The position numbers were made by a program, and so were the translations under genes. Positions 1-7,388 of a stretch of 64,000 nt of DNA are shown one piece after another. The DNA is taken from contig CAXTIG010000037.1 in NCBI GenBank assembly GCA_964244295.1, positions 1-64,000 of the forward strand, written 5' to 3'. Under the pieces are notes generated by a model. The model was not told the DNA's origin. It made no database searches and saw only the letters and a program-made list of their open reading frames with translations. Numbering within the stretch: the stretch's first letter is position 1; the number at the start of each line of letters is the position of its first letter. Source of the stretch: JAJAZB01 sp964244295. GTDB lineage: Bacteria > Bacteroidota > Bacteroidia > Cytophagales > Spirosomataceae.

Positions 1-50
1 CAGTACAAATATAGCGCAACTATCTGTAAATCAACAAAAAGACAAGTCTA

Positions 51-866
51 TTATCGAATTTTCGCCGCCAATTCCTGCGCAGCCTGGCCCAGCCGGGGGC
101 TGAACCCGCTCAACAGGTGGCCGTCCATTTCCACCACCTTCCGGTTGCGGCCCGCGTTGGTTTGGGCGATGCCCGGCACGTTGAGCAAACCGTTCATGCC
201 GCCGAGGCTTTCCAGGCCACTGGTGAACAGCAAAATCACGTCGGGGTTGGCGGCCAGCAACGCTTCGGGCGTCAGCGGCTTGAATTCTTCGAAGTCGTTG
301 ACGGCGTTGCGGCCCCCGGCCAATTCGATGACCTTCGCAACGCTGGTGTTTTTCCCGCCCACCATCAAACTGCCCGCGCCCCGGGCGTAGATGAACAGCA
401 CTTTTTTCGGTGTCGATGCCTTGTTGACCTTCTTCAAATCGGCATCGAGTTGGGCGATGAGGGGCGCGGCTTTGGTGGGTTGTCCGAACGCCGTAGCTAC
501 CTCCTGAATCAGTTTCCTGGTTCCGTCTACGCTGTAGTCTTGCTTGAAAAAATGAATTTTTACCCCCGCCGCCTTGAGTTGTTCGGCCAGTTCGGGCTTG
601 ATGCTGTTGGTGGTTCCAGTCACCACGCTGGGCTTCAGTGCCAGGATGCCTTCGGTCGAAAGGTTGCGGTTATGACCCACCTTGGGCAGCTTTTCGAGGC
701 TGGCCGGGAAGGTGCTCGTCACGTCGACGCCCACGATGGATTTCTCCAACCCAAGCAGACAGACGATTTCGGCCACGGTGCCGTCGACGACAACGAGGCG
801 CGTGGAATTCTGAGCGAGCGTGACCGAACTCCAGAGCAGGCAAAAAAGAACGAGTCGATTTTTCAT
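51..866 (-). CDS. hmuT: Haem ABC transporter substrate-binding protein (HmuT-like)
   Basis: A 271-residue secreted protein with an N-terminal signal peptide (residues 1 to about 18, ending VTLAQ) and a class III (TroA/BtuF-type) periplasmic binding fold. The opening VVVDGTVAEIVCLLGLE and the later GHNRNLSTEGILALKP and GGRNAVNDF stretches are typical of haem/B12-binding proteins. It should carry haem across the periplasm to an ABC permease, whose genes (hmuU, hmuV) would lie beyond the left edge. It is the last gene seen in the minus-strand iron locus and lies downstream of hmuY, with a terminator-like hairpin in the 82-bp gap. A B12 or other siderophore ligand cannot be excluded; the HmuY neighbour argues for haem. 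Confidence 0.85.
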   Translation of the reverse strand: MKNRLVLFCLLWSSVTLAQNSTRLVVVDGTVAEIVCLLGLEKSIVGVDVTSTFPASLEKLPKVGHNRNLSTEGILALKPSVVTGTTNSIKPELAEQLKAAGVKIHFFKQDYSVDGTRKLIQEVATAFGQPTKAAPLIAQLDADLKKVNKASTPKKVLFIYARGAGSLMVGGKNTSVAKVIELAGGRNAVNDFEEFKPLTPEALLAANPDVILLFTSGLESLGGMNGLLNVPGIAQTNAGRNRKVVEMDGHLLSGFSPRLGQAAQELAAKIR

Positions 867-883
867 GGTGAGTTTTTAAGTTG

Positions 884-914
884 AAAAAATGAACCGCCGC
901 AGGGCAGCGGTTCA
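884..914 (-). terminator. Terminator-like hairpin between hmuY and hmuT
   Basis: On the minus strand an 8-bp stem (TGAACCGC paired with GCGGTTCA, plus two inner pairs) is followed directly by six T. This is a classical intrinsic terminator shape. It would end or weaken transcripts after hmuY, reducing hmuT expression relative to the upstream genes. Confidence 0.6.
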
Positions 915-948
915 TTCGGGTTTACAACGAGCAAAAAAAGGGGTTGGA

Positions 949-1581
949 CTATTGCAAATTCGTCGAGCCGTCGGGCTGGTACACGTACCGGAAGGTGTAG
1001 TGGCGGGCTTCGCTGGTGGGGGTCGGCGTGGCAGGGGCACCTTTGTAGTAGCTCAGGATTTCCACCTTCGCGTACTTGCCCCCGGCGGTTTTTAGGAAAA
1101 TCACCTTTCCGGCCAGGGGCGTAATCAGGTTGGCCGTCGGGTTATAATTGTACCAGCCTTTATCCGAGCCGCTCGGGATGGCGTAAGCCGGTTTGGCATC
1201 CTGGGCGTAGCCGGTGGTGGGCGCGGTTTTCAGTTCATCGAAAATACCGCTCTGAATCAGTGCCGCGCCCTGACCGGGGCCACTGGTGCCGCCGTTGACG
1301 ATAATCGTGGTGCCGCGAAAACCCAAATCCCACTTCGTGGAGGCCGAGTCGGCATTGGCGACGGTCGTGTTGCTGACGAAGCTGAAGAGCGTGAATTTGT
1401 TGGTACCCGGCAGGGGCTGGCCGGTGCCCGAAATCACGGTCGGATCGGCGGGGATGTCTTTCACGGTCGTGGCCGTAAGCGGTACGGGCGCGGGGTCGTC
1501 GGAGGAAGTGGAACAGGCGGCGAACACCGTCGTTGCGGCAACGAGGAGGAATAAACGAGAGGCGCTGAAACGAGTTTTCAT
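949..1581 (-). CDS. hmuY: HmuY-family haem-binding lipoprotein
   Basis: A 210-residue lipoprotein; the lipobox ends FAAC with Cys at residue 23. The body matches HmuY: an early KWDLGFRGTTIIVNGG segment, a central PSGSDKGWYNYN segment and a C-terminal HYTFRYVYQPDG strand. HmuY proteins sit on the outer membrane surface, take haem from host or environmental haemoproteins and pass it to a TonB receptor. Here it follows two small genes in a compact minus-strand run and precedes hmuT. In other Bacteroidetes hmuY usually sits next to its receptor; here the receptors are several genes upstream. Confidence 0.85.
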   Translation of the reverse strand: MKTRFSASRLFLLVAATTVFAACSTSSDDPAPVPLTATTVKDIPADPTVISGTGQPLPGTNKFTLFSFVSNTTVANADSASTKWDLGFRGTTIIVNGGTSGPGQGAALIQSGIFDELKTAPTTGYAQDAKPAYAIPSGSDKGWYNYNPTANLITPLAGKVIFLKTAGGKYAKVEILSYYKGAPATPTPTSEARHYTFRYVYQPDGSTNLQ

Positions 1582-1596
1582 TGGAAATTTACTGGA

Positions 1597-1821
1597 TTAA
1601 AAAGTTAACAATTCGCATTCGATGCCAACCTGGCGCAGGGCGGCGACGATCAGCGCCGGGGCCACGTCGCGGGCCGTGACGCGGAGGGGATGGTTGGGGT
1701 CGGCAAAATTCAGGCTCCATGACACGATGCCGAGTTGACGCAGGCTGGCATCGATTCGCTGAATGCCCTGGGCGTTGGTTTGGTTGGTTTTGAAAAGCAG
1801 GTGATTCATGATGAAGTGCAT
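1597..1821 (-). CDS. Small HMA-like protein without metal-binding cysteines
   Basis: A 74-residue protein, or 70 if the second ATG at 1809 is used. The pattern of a first strand (HLLFKTNQT), a helix (GIQRIDASLRQLG), a middle strand (VSWSLNF), a helix (APALIVAALRQVG) and a last strand (IECELLTF) resembles the heavy-metal-associated fold of copper chaperones. The CxxC metal site is absent: the loop reads TNQTNA. It lies 15 bp upstream of hmuY and 11 bp downstream of the next gene, so it is almost certainly co-transcribed with them. The role is unknown; the fold assignment is by eye. Confidence 0.6.
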   Translation of the reverse strand: MHFIMNHLLFKTNQTNAQGIQRIDASLRQLGIVSWSLNFADPNHPLRVTARDVAPALIVAALRQVGIECELLTF

Positions 1822-1832
1822 TGTGACACGGA

Positions 1833-2168
1833 TTAAGCAGCCTGTTGTAGAATCCGCCGGGCCTCAACCAGCAGCAGGGCCTCCGTGCAGAGGTCGCTGA
1901 GCAAGCCGAATTCGGAGGACGTGAAGGCCAGAAACAAATTATCGACGGGCGTGGCCAACACCCAGGTTTTGCCGTGGGGAAGCGGTTCTTCCATCCACCA
2001 CATTCCCTGGCGGTTTTTCAAAACGCGATCGAAAAACCGCAGGTCGTCTTCGCTGAACAGCAGCATCGCGTTTTTGAAGGCCACGGTGTAGTGGCCGCAG
2101 CCTTCGCAGTGGCCGATGTAGTCTTCGGGACAAGTGGCGAGGAGCTTCAGGGCGTTGTTCTGGCACAT
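1833..2168 (-). CDS. Conserved Cys-containing small protein (DUF6686-like)
   Basis: A 111-residue protein without signal peptide or membrane segment. It has an N-terminal Cys at position 2, Cys13 and a CxxC (GHCEGCGHY, residues 19 to 27), which could bind a metal. The middle (NAMLLFSEDDLRFFDRVL) and the C-terminal helices are typical of a small Bacteroidetes family that recurs beside haem and iron genes; I believe this is DUF6686 but cannot confirm the number. It starts just downstream of the heptamer-repeat hairpin at 2174-2250 and is followed by the HMA-like gene. The function is unknown. Confidence 0.65.
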   Translation of the reverse strand: MCQNNALKLLATCPEDYIGHCEGCGHYTVAFKNAMLLFSEDDLRFFDRVLKNRQGMWWMEEPLPHGKTWVLATPVDNLFLAFTSSEFGLLSDLCTEALLLVEARRILQQAA

Positions 2169-2173
2169 GGGAG

Positions 2174-2250
2174 TTAGTCGATAGTCTTTAGTCGCCAGTC
2201 GTCACACCAGCAGTCACCGCCTTGCCTTTTTGCTGACGACTATCGACTAA
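2174..2250. repeat. Heptamer-repeat hairpin, AGTCGAT family
   Basis: Four tandem heptamers run from 2176 to 2203 (AGTCGAT, AGTCTTT, AGTCGCC, AGTCGTC). Perfect 13-bp arms (TTAGTCGATAGTC at 2174-2186 and its complement at 2238-2250) close the element. It almost fills the 85-bp gap between the start of the Cys protein gene and the end of the BNR gene. Confidence 0.8.
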
Positions 2251-2253
2251 ACT

Positions 2254-3543
2254 TCACAACCGGACGGTAGAGAGTTTGATGGCATTCAGCTTACTGGGTC
2301 GCTTCACCTCGTAGGCCACGAGTACCCGGTCGCCGACCACTAGGCCGGTGGCGTTGGTGGCGTTGTCCGAAGCCTCAACCCAGCGAGTTTCCGAAACGGC
2401 GTTGGGGGCGATGCTGCGGTAGGCGATGGCCGTCACCGGGGTTTCGGGACTTTTGCCGTTGTTTTGCTCCCAGAGCAGCACCGAGGTAGATTTTGGCGCG
2501 GGCAACAGCCAGGCGTTTTTGGCCGAGGGGTCGTCGAGCACGAAGAGGCGCTTGCCTTCCTGGGTTACCACCCGGATGCCGGGCGAGTTGACCGTGGTGC
2601 CCGAGTACCAGGCAATCAGGTTGCTTTTCCCAAACCGGCTCGACGTGGGGCCGCTGTGGGGGCAACCGTTGACTTTCCACTGGTCGGCGTAGAGCGGAGT
2701 GGGTTTGGAAAACGTCGCCCCGTTGTCGTTCGAGGTCAGGTGGTCGATGTCGCGGGTGTTGTCCTTGTTTTCGCGGTAGTACACGTGCAGGGCACCGGCG
2801 GCATCCACGAGCAGGCTGATGTTGCAGCAATCGCACACGAAGGGTTCCAGCACTTTTTCCGGGCCGAAGGCATCGCCCTTTGACACCACCAGCCGCAAAT
2901 CGCGGGAGTGGGGCTGGCCTTCGAGGTCGCGCAGGTACGTTACGGCCACCTCGCCGTTGTCCAGCACGATGGCGTCGAAAAAGCCCCGCACCATCGCCGT
3001 CCGGTCGGCGTGAACGGGTTGCGGAGCCGTCCAGGTCTGGCCGCCGTTTTTCGAGGTCGCGTACACGATTTGCGAATCGCGGGGGCGGCTAGGAGCGGGA
3101 GCCGCCGAGGTCGCCGGTTTTTCTGTGCTGTGCCCGGCGTGGGCGTGTTCGCCTTCGTGGGCCGAAGCGGCGGGTTTAGCGGCGGCAGGTGCGGTTGCTT
3201 CGCCCGGTTTGGAAAACACCACTACCATCGTTCCGTCTTTTTTGAACAACAGTTTGGGACGCATCAACCGGCTGGAGCCGAGGCCCGGCGCGGCGAAGAT
3301 TTCCCGTTTCTCCGAAAAGTTCTGGCCCTGATCCTTCGACGTGGCGAAGTAAAAATGCACGGTTCCCTGCGGGTCTTTCTCCGTCCAGGAAAGTACCGCC
3401 TCGCCTTTCGGGCTTTGGGTTAGCGTGGGTGCGGCGTAGGCGCGGGTTTCGTCGTCGAAAACGAGGGGCGACGGCGGGTTGCTTGCGGGCGGCGTGAAGC
3501 CCACTAGCACCAGGACGGCGATGGCGTCAAATTTTTTGAACAT
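2254..3543 (-). CDS. Secreted BNR/sialidase-fold protein with His-rich and Cys-rich sites
   Basis: A 429-residue secreted protein with an N-terminal hydrophobic signal. Three Asp-box (BNR) repeats are visible: SKDQGQNF (69-76), SKNGGQTW (164-171) and SNDNGATF (271-278), giving a beta-propeller. Unlike true sialidases it carries a His-rich insert (HEGEHAHAGH, 129-138), a CDCC motif (Cys237, 239, 240) and a CPH motif (Cys294, His296). These residues suggest metal or haem binding rather than sugar cleavage. It lies between a PepSY protein and the HmuY cluster, on the same strand, which supports a role in iron or haem uptake. That role is inference; I see no sialidase Arg triad that I would trust. 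Confidence 0.7.
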   Translation of the reverse strand: MFKKFDAIAVLVLVGFTPPASNPPSPLVFDDETRAYAAPTLTQSPKGEAVLSWTEKDPQGTVHFYFATSKDQGQNFSEKREIFAAPGLGSSRLMRPKLLFKKDGTMVVVFSKPGEATAPAAAKPAASAHEGEHAHAGHSTEKPATSAAPAPSRPRDSQIVYATSKNGGQTWTAPQPVHADRTAMVRGFFDAIVLDNGEVAVTYLRDLEGQPHSRDLRLVVSKGDAFGPEKVLEPFVCDCCNISLLVDAAGALHVYYRENKDNTRDIDHLTSNDNGATFSKPTPLYADQWKVNGCPHSGPTSSRFGKSNLIAWYSGTTVNSPGIRVVTQEGKRLFVLDDPSAKNAWLLPAPKSTSVLLWEQNNGKSPETPVTAIAYRSIAPNAVSETRWVEASDNATNATGLVVGDRVLVAYEVKRPSKLNAIKLSTVRL

Positions 3544-3612
3544 GGTTGCTTGGTGTTTACTCGTTGGTTGGTTTAGAACTGGCTTTTTCCGGGAAAACTA
3601 CTGGCCTGAAAT

Positions 3613-3637
3613 CCTGGTCTGTGTGCCACAGACCAGG
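3613..3637. repeat. 11-bp perfect hairpin in the PepSY-BNR gap
   Basis: CCTGGTCTGTG (3613-3623) and its exact complement (3627-3637) are separated by three bases. It sits in the 129-bp gap between two genes of the iron locus. No T-tract follows on either side, so it may be a small repeat or an mRNA-processing hairpin rather than a terminator. Confidence 0.5.
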
Positions 3638-3672
3638 GTTGGGGGTTAGGGGCTTTAAAAAAACAGCCTAAC

Positions 3673-4878
3673 TCAGTGGGTCGGTTTGGGCTGGAGCCGC
3701 CGGGCCGGGGGCGAAGCCGCCCGTACCGAGGCTCCTACGGGGTGGCGTAGGGGAGAGGAACGGGTCTTTTTCCGCTTCCGCCCCCGCCAAATCAGGAATC
3801 CCGTGACGGGCAGGCTGGCCGCAACCAGCGAGGCCAGAAACGCGATGATTTTTCCCGGCAACCCCAGAATGGCCCCGACGTGGATGTCGTAATTCATCCG
3901 GGCGATTTTATCGGCCACCGAAAGGCGTTGGTCAAACCGCCCGTAGAGGTGCGTCACCGGAATTTCCTTCCCGGTACGCTGGTCGTAGTAGCGGTGGTCG
4001 GCTTTCCAGTACGTACCCGCTTCGGGGTTGGTGCTGATGGCAATGGCCGCGCTGTCGGTTTCCGGAAAATGCGCCTCGATGGATTTGGCCTGCGGGTGCG
4101 TCGCCACGGTTTGCCGCCAGAGGCGATCCACGGCGGTGAGCGTGGCCGAGCGTTCGGCGCGGCTCCCGGCGGGTTCGTAAAACGCCACCTGGCTTTTCCC
4201 TCCCGACGTAGCCCAATACACCGACCTGGCAAACCACTGGAAGCCCCACACCAAGCCGGTGAAGGCCAGCAGCAGGAGCACGAGCGAGGCGTAAAAGCCC
4301 AGCACGTTGTGCAGGTCGTAATTTTTGCGTTTGGCCCCCGTGCTCGCCTTCCAGGCGAAGCGGAACCGCTGCCGGGACGCCGCCTTGTTTTTGGGCCACC
4401 ACAGCACCAGCCCCGAAATCAGCAACCCCACAAACACCAGCGTGGCCGTGGCTACGATAGGCTGGCCCACGGCGGGCGGTAGCCAGAGGTAAAAATGCCC
4501 CTGAAGCACCTGGTAGAAAAAGTCGGAACTCATGTCCGTGACCTTCAGCACCTCGCCCGTGTACGGGTTGACAAAGGCCAGGTAGTAGTACGTCGGTTCG
4601 TCGTGGTAAAACGTGAGCATTGCCGCCCGCCCGTCGGCCAGGTACGTGGCGCTGTGCAGGGTTTTGCCCGGCAAAATCCGATGGCCAATGGCCTGAAGGC
4701 GCGAGGGCGGCAGCACCGGGGCGGCCTGGGTTGCGACGAACCGGTACGGCTGGCTGAGGTCTTCGAGTTCGGTTTTGAAGGCGTACAAACAACCCGTCAC
4801 CGCTACGATGAACACCACCAGGCCAGAACCCAGCCCCAGCCAGAGATGCAGTGTACCGATTGCTTTTTTCAGGTTCAT
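3673..4878 (-). CDS. PepSY-associated transmembrane protein, iron-uptake type
   Basis: A 401-residue inner-membrane protein with about four membrane spans: residues 12-34 (LWLGLGSGLVVFIVAVTG), about 137-160, about 190-215 and about 345-365. The spans flank two PepSY-like periplasmic regions (ATYLADGRAAMLTFY with VNPYTGEVL, and TYWKADHRYYDQRTGK). This is the PepSY_TM family that commonly lies beside siderophore receptors, where some members are thought to reduce or release ferric ligands. His residues at the membrane edges (LHLWLG, DLHNVLGFY, HVGAILGLPG) are conserved in the family and may bind haem. It lies 40 bp downstream of the siderophore receptor. The C-terminal tail is basic and Pro-rich. 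Confidence 0.85.
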   Translation of the reverse strand: MNLKKAIGTLHLWLGLGSGLVVFIVAVTGCLYAFKTELEDLSQPYRFVATQAAPVLPPSRLQAIGHRILPGKTLHSATYLADGRAAMLTFYHDEPTYYYLAFVNPYTGEVLKVTDMSSDFFYQVLQGHFYLWLPPAVGQPIVATATLVFVGLLISGLVLWWPKNKAASRQRFRFAWKASTGAKRKNYDLHNVLGFYASLVLLLLAFTGLVWGFQWFARSVYWATSGGKSQVAFYEPAGSRAERSATLTAVDRLWRQTVATHPQAKSIEAHFPETDSAAIAISTNPEAGTYWKADHRYYDQRTGKEIPVTHLYGRFDQRLSVADKIARMNYDIHVGAILGLPGKIIAFLASLVAASLPVTGFLIWRGRKRKKTRSSPLRHPVGASVRAASPPARRLQPKPTH

Positions 4879-4918
4879 GTCAGGCTCGTTGAAACGGATA
4901 GATGCCGTGCCTCTCGCG

Positions 4919-7375
4919 TTAAAATTTATAAGCGATACTCCCCACGAAGCTGCGCGGCTTCTGCGGGTTTAGGGTCGTGTAGCCAATCCAGTACCGCTGG
5001 TCGGTGAAATTGTCGGCCTTGACGGCCAGCCGGAAGTGGGGCCGTTCGTAAAAGACTGAGGCGTTGAGCACCGTGTAGGCCGGCAGTACGAACGTACCCT
5101 GGCTGACGCTGTTGACAATCAGGTTGTCGCTGGCGTAGTTTCCTCCCACCCCCAGGCCCAGGCCTTTCACCAACCGATCGGGGAGGCGGTAACTGAGCCA
5201 GAGGTTGGCCAGGTACGGCGAGGAGGCCGTCGTGGGGCGGCGACCGTTCACGTCGGCGTCGGCATTGGTCAGGCGCGAATCGTTATAACTGAAACCCAGC
5301 ACCGCGTTGAAGCCCCGGAACGGGTTGGCGATGACTTCCAGCTCAATGCCCTTGCTGAGTTGGGTACCGTCCTGAGTCTGGGCGAAACGAGCCGCCGCCA
5401 GCGGGTTGGGGTCGCTGCGCAGAATATCGCTGACGCGGATGTGGTAGTAACTCAGCGTCGTGCTGAGTTTGCCTTTCCATCCACTCCATTTCACCCCCGC
5501 CTCCCATTGATTGGCCTGTTCGAGCCGGGCGATGCGTTGGGTGAGGCTATCGGGAGCCGTTGCGTCGTAGGCGTTGTAGGTGCCCTGGTTGTTGAAGCTG
5601 TTCTGGTAATTGGCAAACAACGAGACCCGCTCCCGGACGGGCTGGAACACAACGCCAAACTTGGGCGACAGGGCCGTTTGACGGAACGGCGCTACCTCCG
5701 CCCCTTCCTGACCGCCCTGGTTGTCGAAGTGGTCGACGCGCAACGCCGCCAGGAGGCTGAGTCGGTCGCTGAGGTTGAGTACGTCCGAAACAAAGGCGCT
5801 GTACGTGTTGGTTTTGGTTGTAATCGGGTAGATGAATTGCGGCGGCCCGGCGGCGTAGAGGGCGTTCATCGCGGTGCCGTTGAACGCCCCGTAATCGAAA
5901 CCGGGAACGTTGATGGGTACCACATCCAACTGACTGCCGAAGAACCGCTGCCGGGCATTCACGCGTAGGTAGTCCAGCCCCAGCACCACGCGGTTGCGGA
6001 AGGTCCCCAGGCGGAAATCGCCGTTGAAATTCTGCTGAATTTCCAGCACGTCGTTCCGGCTCCGGTCGGTCGATTGATCCGCCCGCGCCAGGTAATTGGC
6101 TCCGGTGGCGTTGGAATTTTGCGTGGCGACGGCGTCAGGAATGAGGTAGAAGTACGGCCCAAGCCCGTTGGAAAAACTGTGGCTGGACGTGACGTAGGTC
6201 GACGACGTGAAACGGGACGAGAGGCGGTACGTGATGCGCCCGAATAGGTTGGCACTCCGCGACTCCTGTTCCAGACCGCTGCCGGTGTACGACTGGCGGT
6301 AATCGAGATTCAGGTCGTCGGCCCGCGAAGCCCCCAGCGCGGTGGCTGGGAAATAGAAAAAAATGATCTGCTTCCCTACGCTGCGTCCCTGGTACAGTTC
6401 CGCATCGAGCAGTACCGAAAGCCGGTCGTTGGGCTGGTAAAGCAGGCTCGGTGCCACCGCCAGGCTGCGGGCGAAGCCCTGGGTTTGGAAGGTACCCTCG
6501 TGGGTGTAGGCGGTGTTGAGCCGGAACAGGAGCGTTTTGCGGCGGTTGACGGGAGCGTTTACATCGGCACTGACGCGTTGAAAGTCGAAACTCCCCGCCG
6601 AAAGCGCCACTTCGCCGCCGAACGTCTCATACGGTTTTTTCGTGACTCGGTTGATTAGTCCGCCGTACGAGGTCAGGCTGCTGCCAAACAGCGTTCCCGA
6701 AGGACCCTTGATCACCTCCAGGTTTTCCAGATTCGCCGCGTCGATGCTGCTGGTCACGTTGCCCGCCACCCCGTTTCGGAGCTGACTCTGCACGATAAAT
6801 CCCCGGCTGCCGTAGAAGCTGCCGCCGTCGCCGGAACGCCCGGTGGCCTCCCACATTCGCTGCACGCCGGGGGCGTTGCGCAGGCCCTCGTCTACCGAAA
6901 AAACCAGTTGCTCCGTCAACAGTTCCTTCCCGATGGAATGGTACACCTGCGGGTTTTCCAGATTTTTCAGGGGCAAACGCGCCACGTACTCGCTTTCCGT
7001 ACGGGCGAAGCGATTCGTGAGGGTGCTCGTCACGGTCACTTCCTCCAACTGCCGGGCGGTTTCGGCCAGCGTGACGTCGGCGGTTGTCGTTTCGCCCGCT
7101 CGCACGTCGACGGTTGTTTCTTCGGTCTGGTATCCCACCAGCGAAATTTGCAACGTGCGGCTGCCAACCCCCACGTTGCGCAGGTTGAAGCGGCCCGCTT
7201 CGTCGGTGAGGCCACCCCGGTTGGTGCCTTTCAAGGCGACGGTCACGAAAGCGGCGGCTTGCCCGTCGGCGGTCAGTACCCGGCCCTGAACGGCGCCTTT
7301 GGGCGTGGGTTGGGCCTGGGTAGGGAGCGAGCTGAAGGCCAGCAGGCTGAGGAAAAAATAGAGTTTGGTTTTCAT
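4919..7375 (-). CDS. TonB-dependent siderophore receptor
   Basis: An 818-residue outer-membrane receptor. Signal peptide at 1 to about 21 (ending PTQAQ). A carboxypeptidase-regulatory-like domain follows (residues about 28-110, GAVQGRVLTADGQAAAFVTVALKG split by DEAGRFNLRNV), then the plug (VTSTLTNRF, with IKGPSGTLFGSSLTSYGG) and a 22-strand barrel ending in an aromatic residue (SIAYKF). Of the two receptors in the locus this one has the FhuA/FpvA-like siderophore pattern. It lies 13 bp downstream of the other receptor gene and 40 bp upstream of the PepSY gene, so the three should form one operon. The siderophore it takes up cannot be read from the sequence. Confidence 0.9.
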   Translation of the reverse strand: MKTKLYFFLSLLAFSSLPTQAQPTPKGAVQGRVLTADGQAAAFVTVALKGTNRGGLTDEAGRFNLRNVGVGSRTLQISLVGYQTEETTVDVRAGETTTADVTLAETARQLEEVTVTSTLTNRFARTESEYVARLPLKNLENPQVYHSIGKELLTEQLVFSVDEGLRNAPGVQRMWEATGRSGDGGSFYGSRGFIVQSQLRNGVAGNVTSSIDAANLENLEVIKGPSGTLFGSSLTSYGGLINRVTKKPYETFGGEVALSAGSFDFQRVSADVNAPVNRRKTLLFRLNTAYTHEGTFQTQGFARSLAVAPSLLYQPNDRLSVLLDAELYQGRSVGKQIIFFYFPATALGASRADDLNLDYRQSYTGSGLEQESRSANLFGRITYRLSSRFTSSTYVTSSHSFSNGLGPYFYLIPDAVATQNSNATGANYLARADQSTDRSRNDVLEIQQNFNGDFRLGTFRNRVVLGLDYLRVNARQRFFGSQLDVVPINVPGFDYGAFNGTAMNALYAAGPPQFIYPITTKTNTYSAFVSDVLNLSDRLSLLAALRVDHFDNQGGQEGAEVAPFRQTALSPKFGVVFQPVRERVSLFANYQNSFNNQGTYNAYDATAPDSLTQRIARLEQANQWEAGVKWSGWKGKLSTTLSYYHIRVSDILRSDPNPLAAARFAQTQDGTQLSKGIELEVIANPFRGFNAVLGFSYNDSRLTNADADVNGRRPTTASSPYLANLWLSYRLPDRLVKGLGLGVGGNYASDNLIVNSVSQGTFVLPAYTVLNASVFYERPHFRLAVKADNFTDQRYWIGYTTLNPQKPRSFVGSIAYKF

Positions 7376-7388
7376 GGGGTAGAAAGAA

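Noticed and set aside
2254..3543. Catalytic sialidase
   Set aside because: Asp boxes are present, but the Arg triad and Tyr/Glu pair of sialidases are not evident, and the context is iron uptake rather than glycan use.
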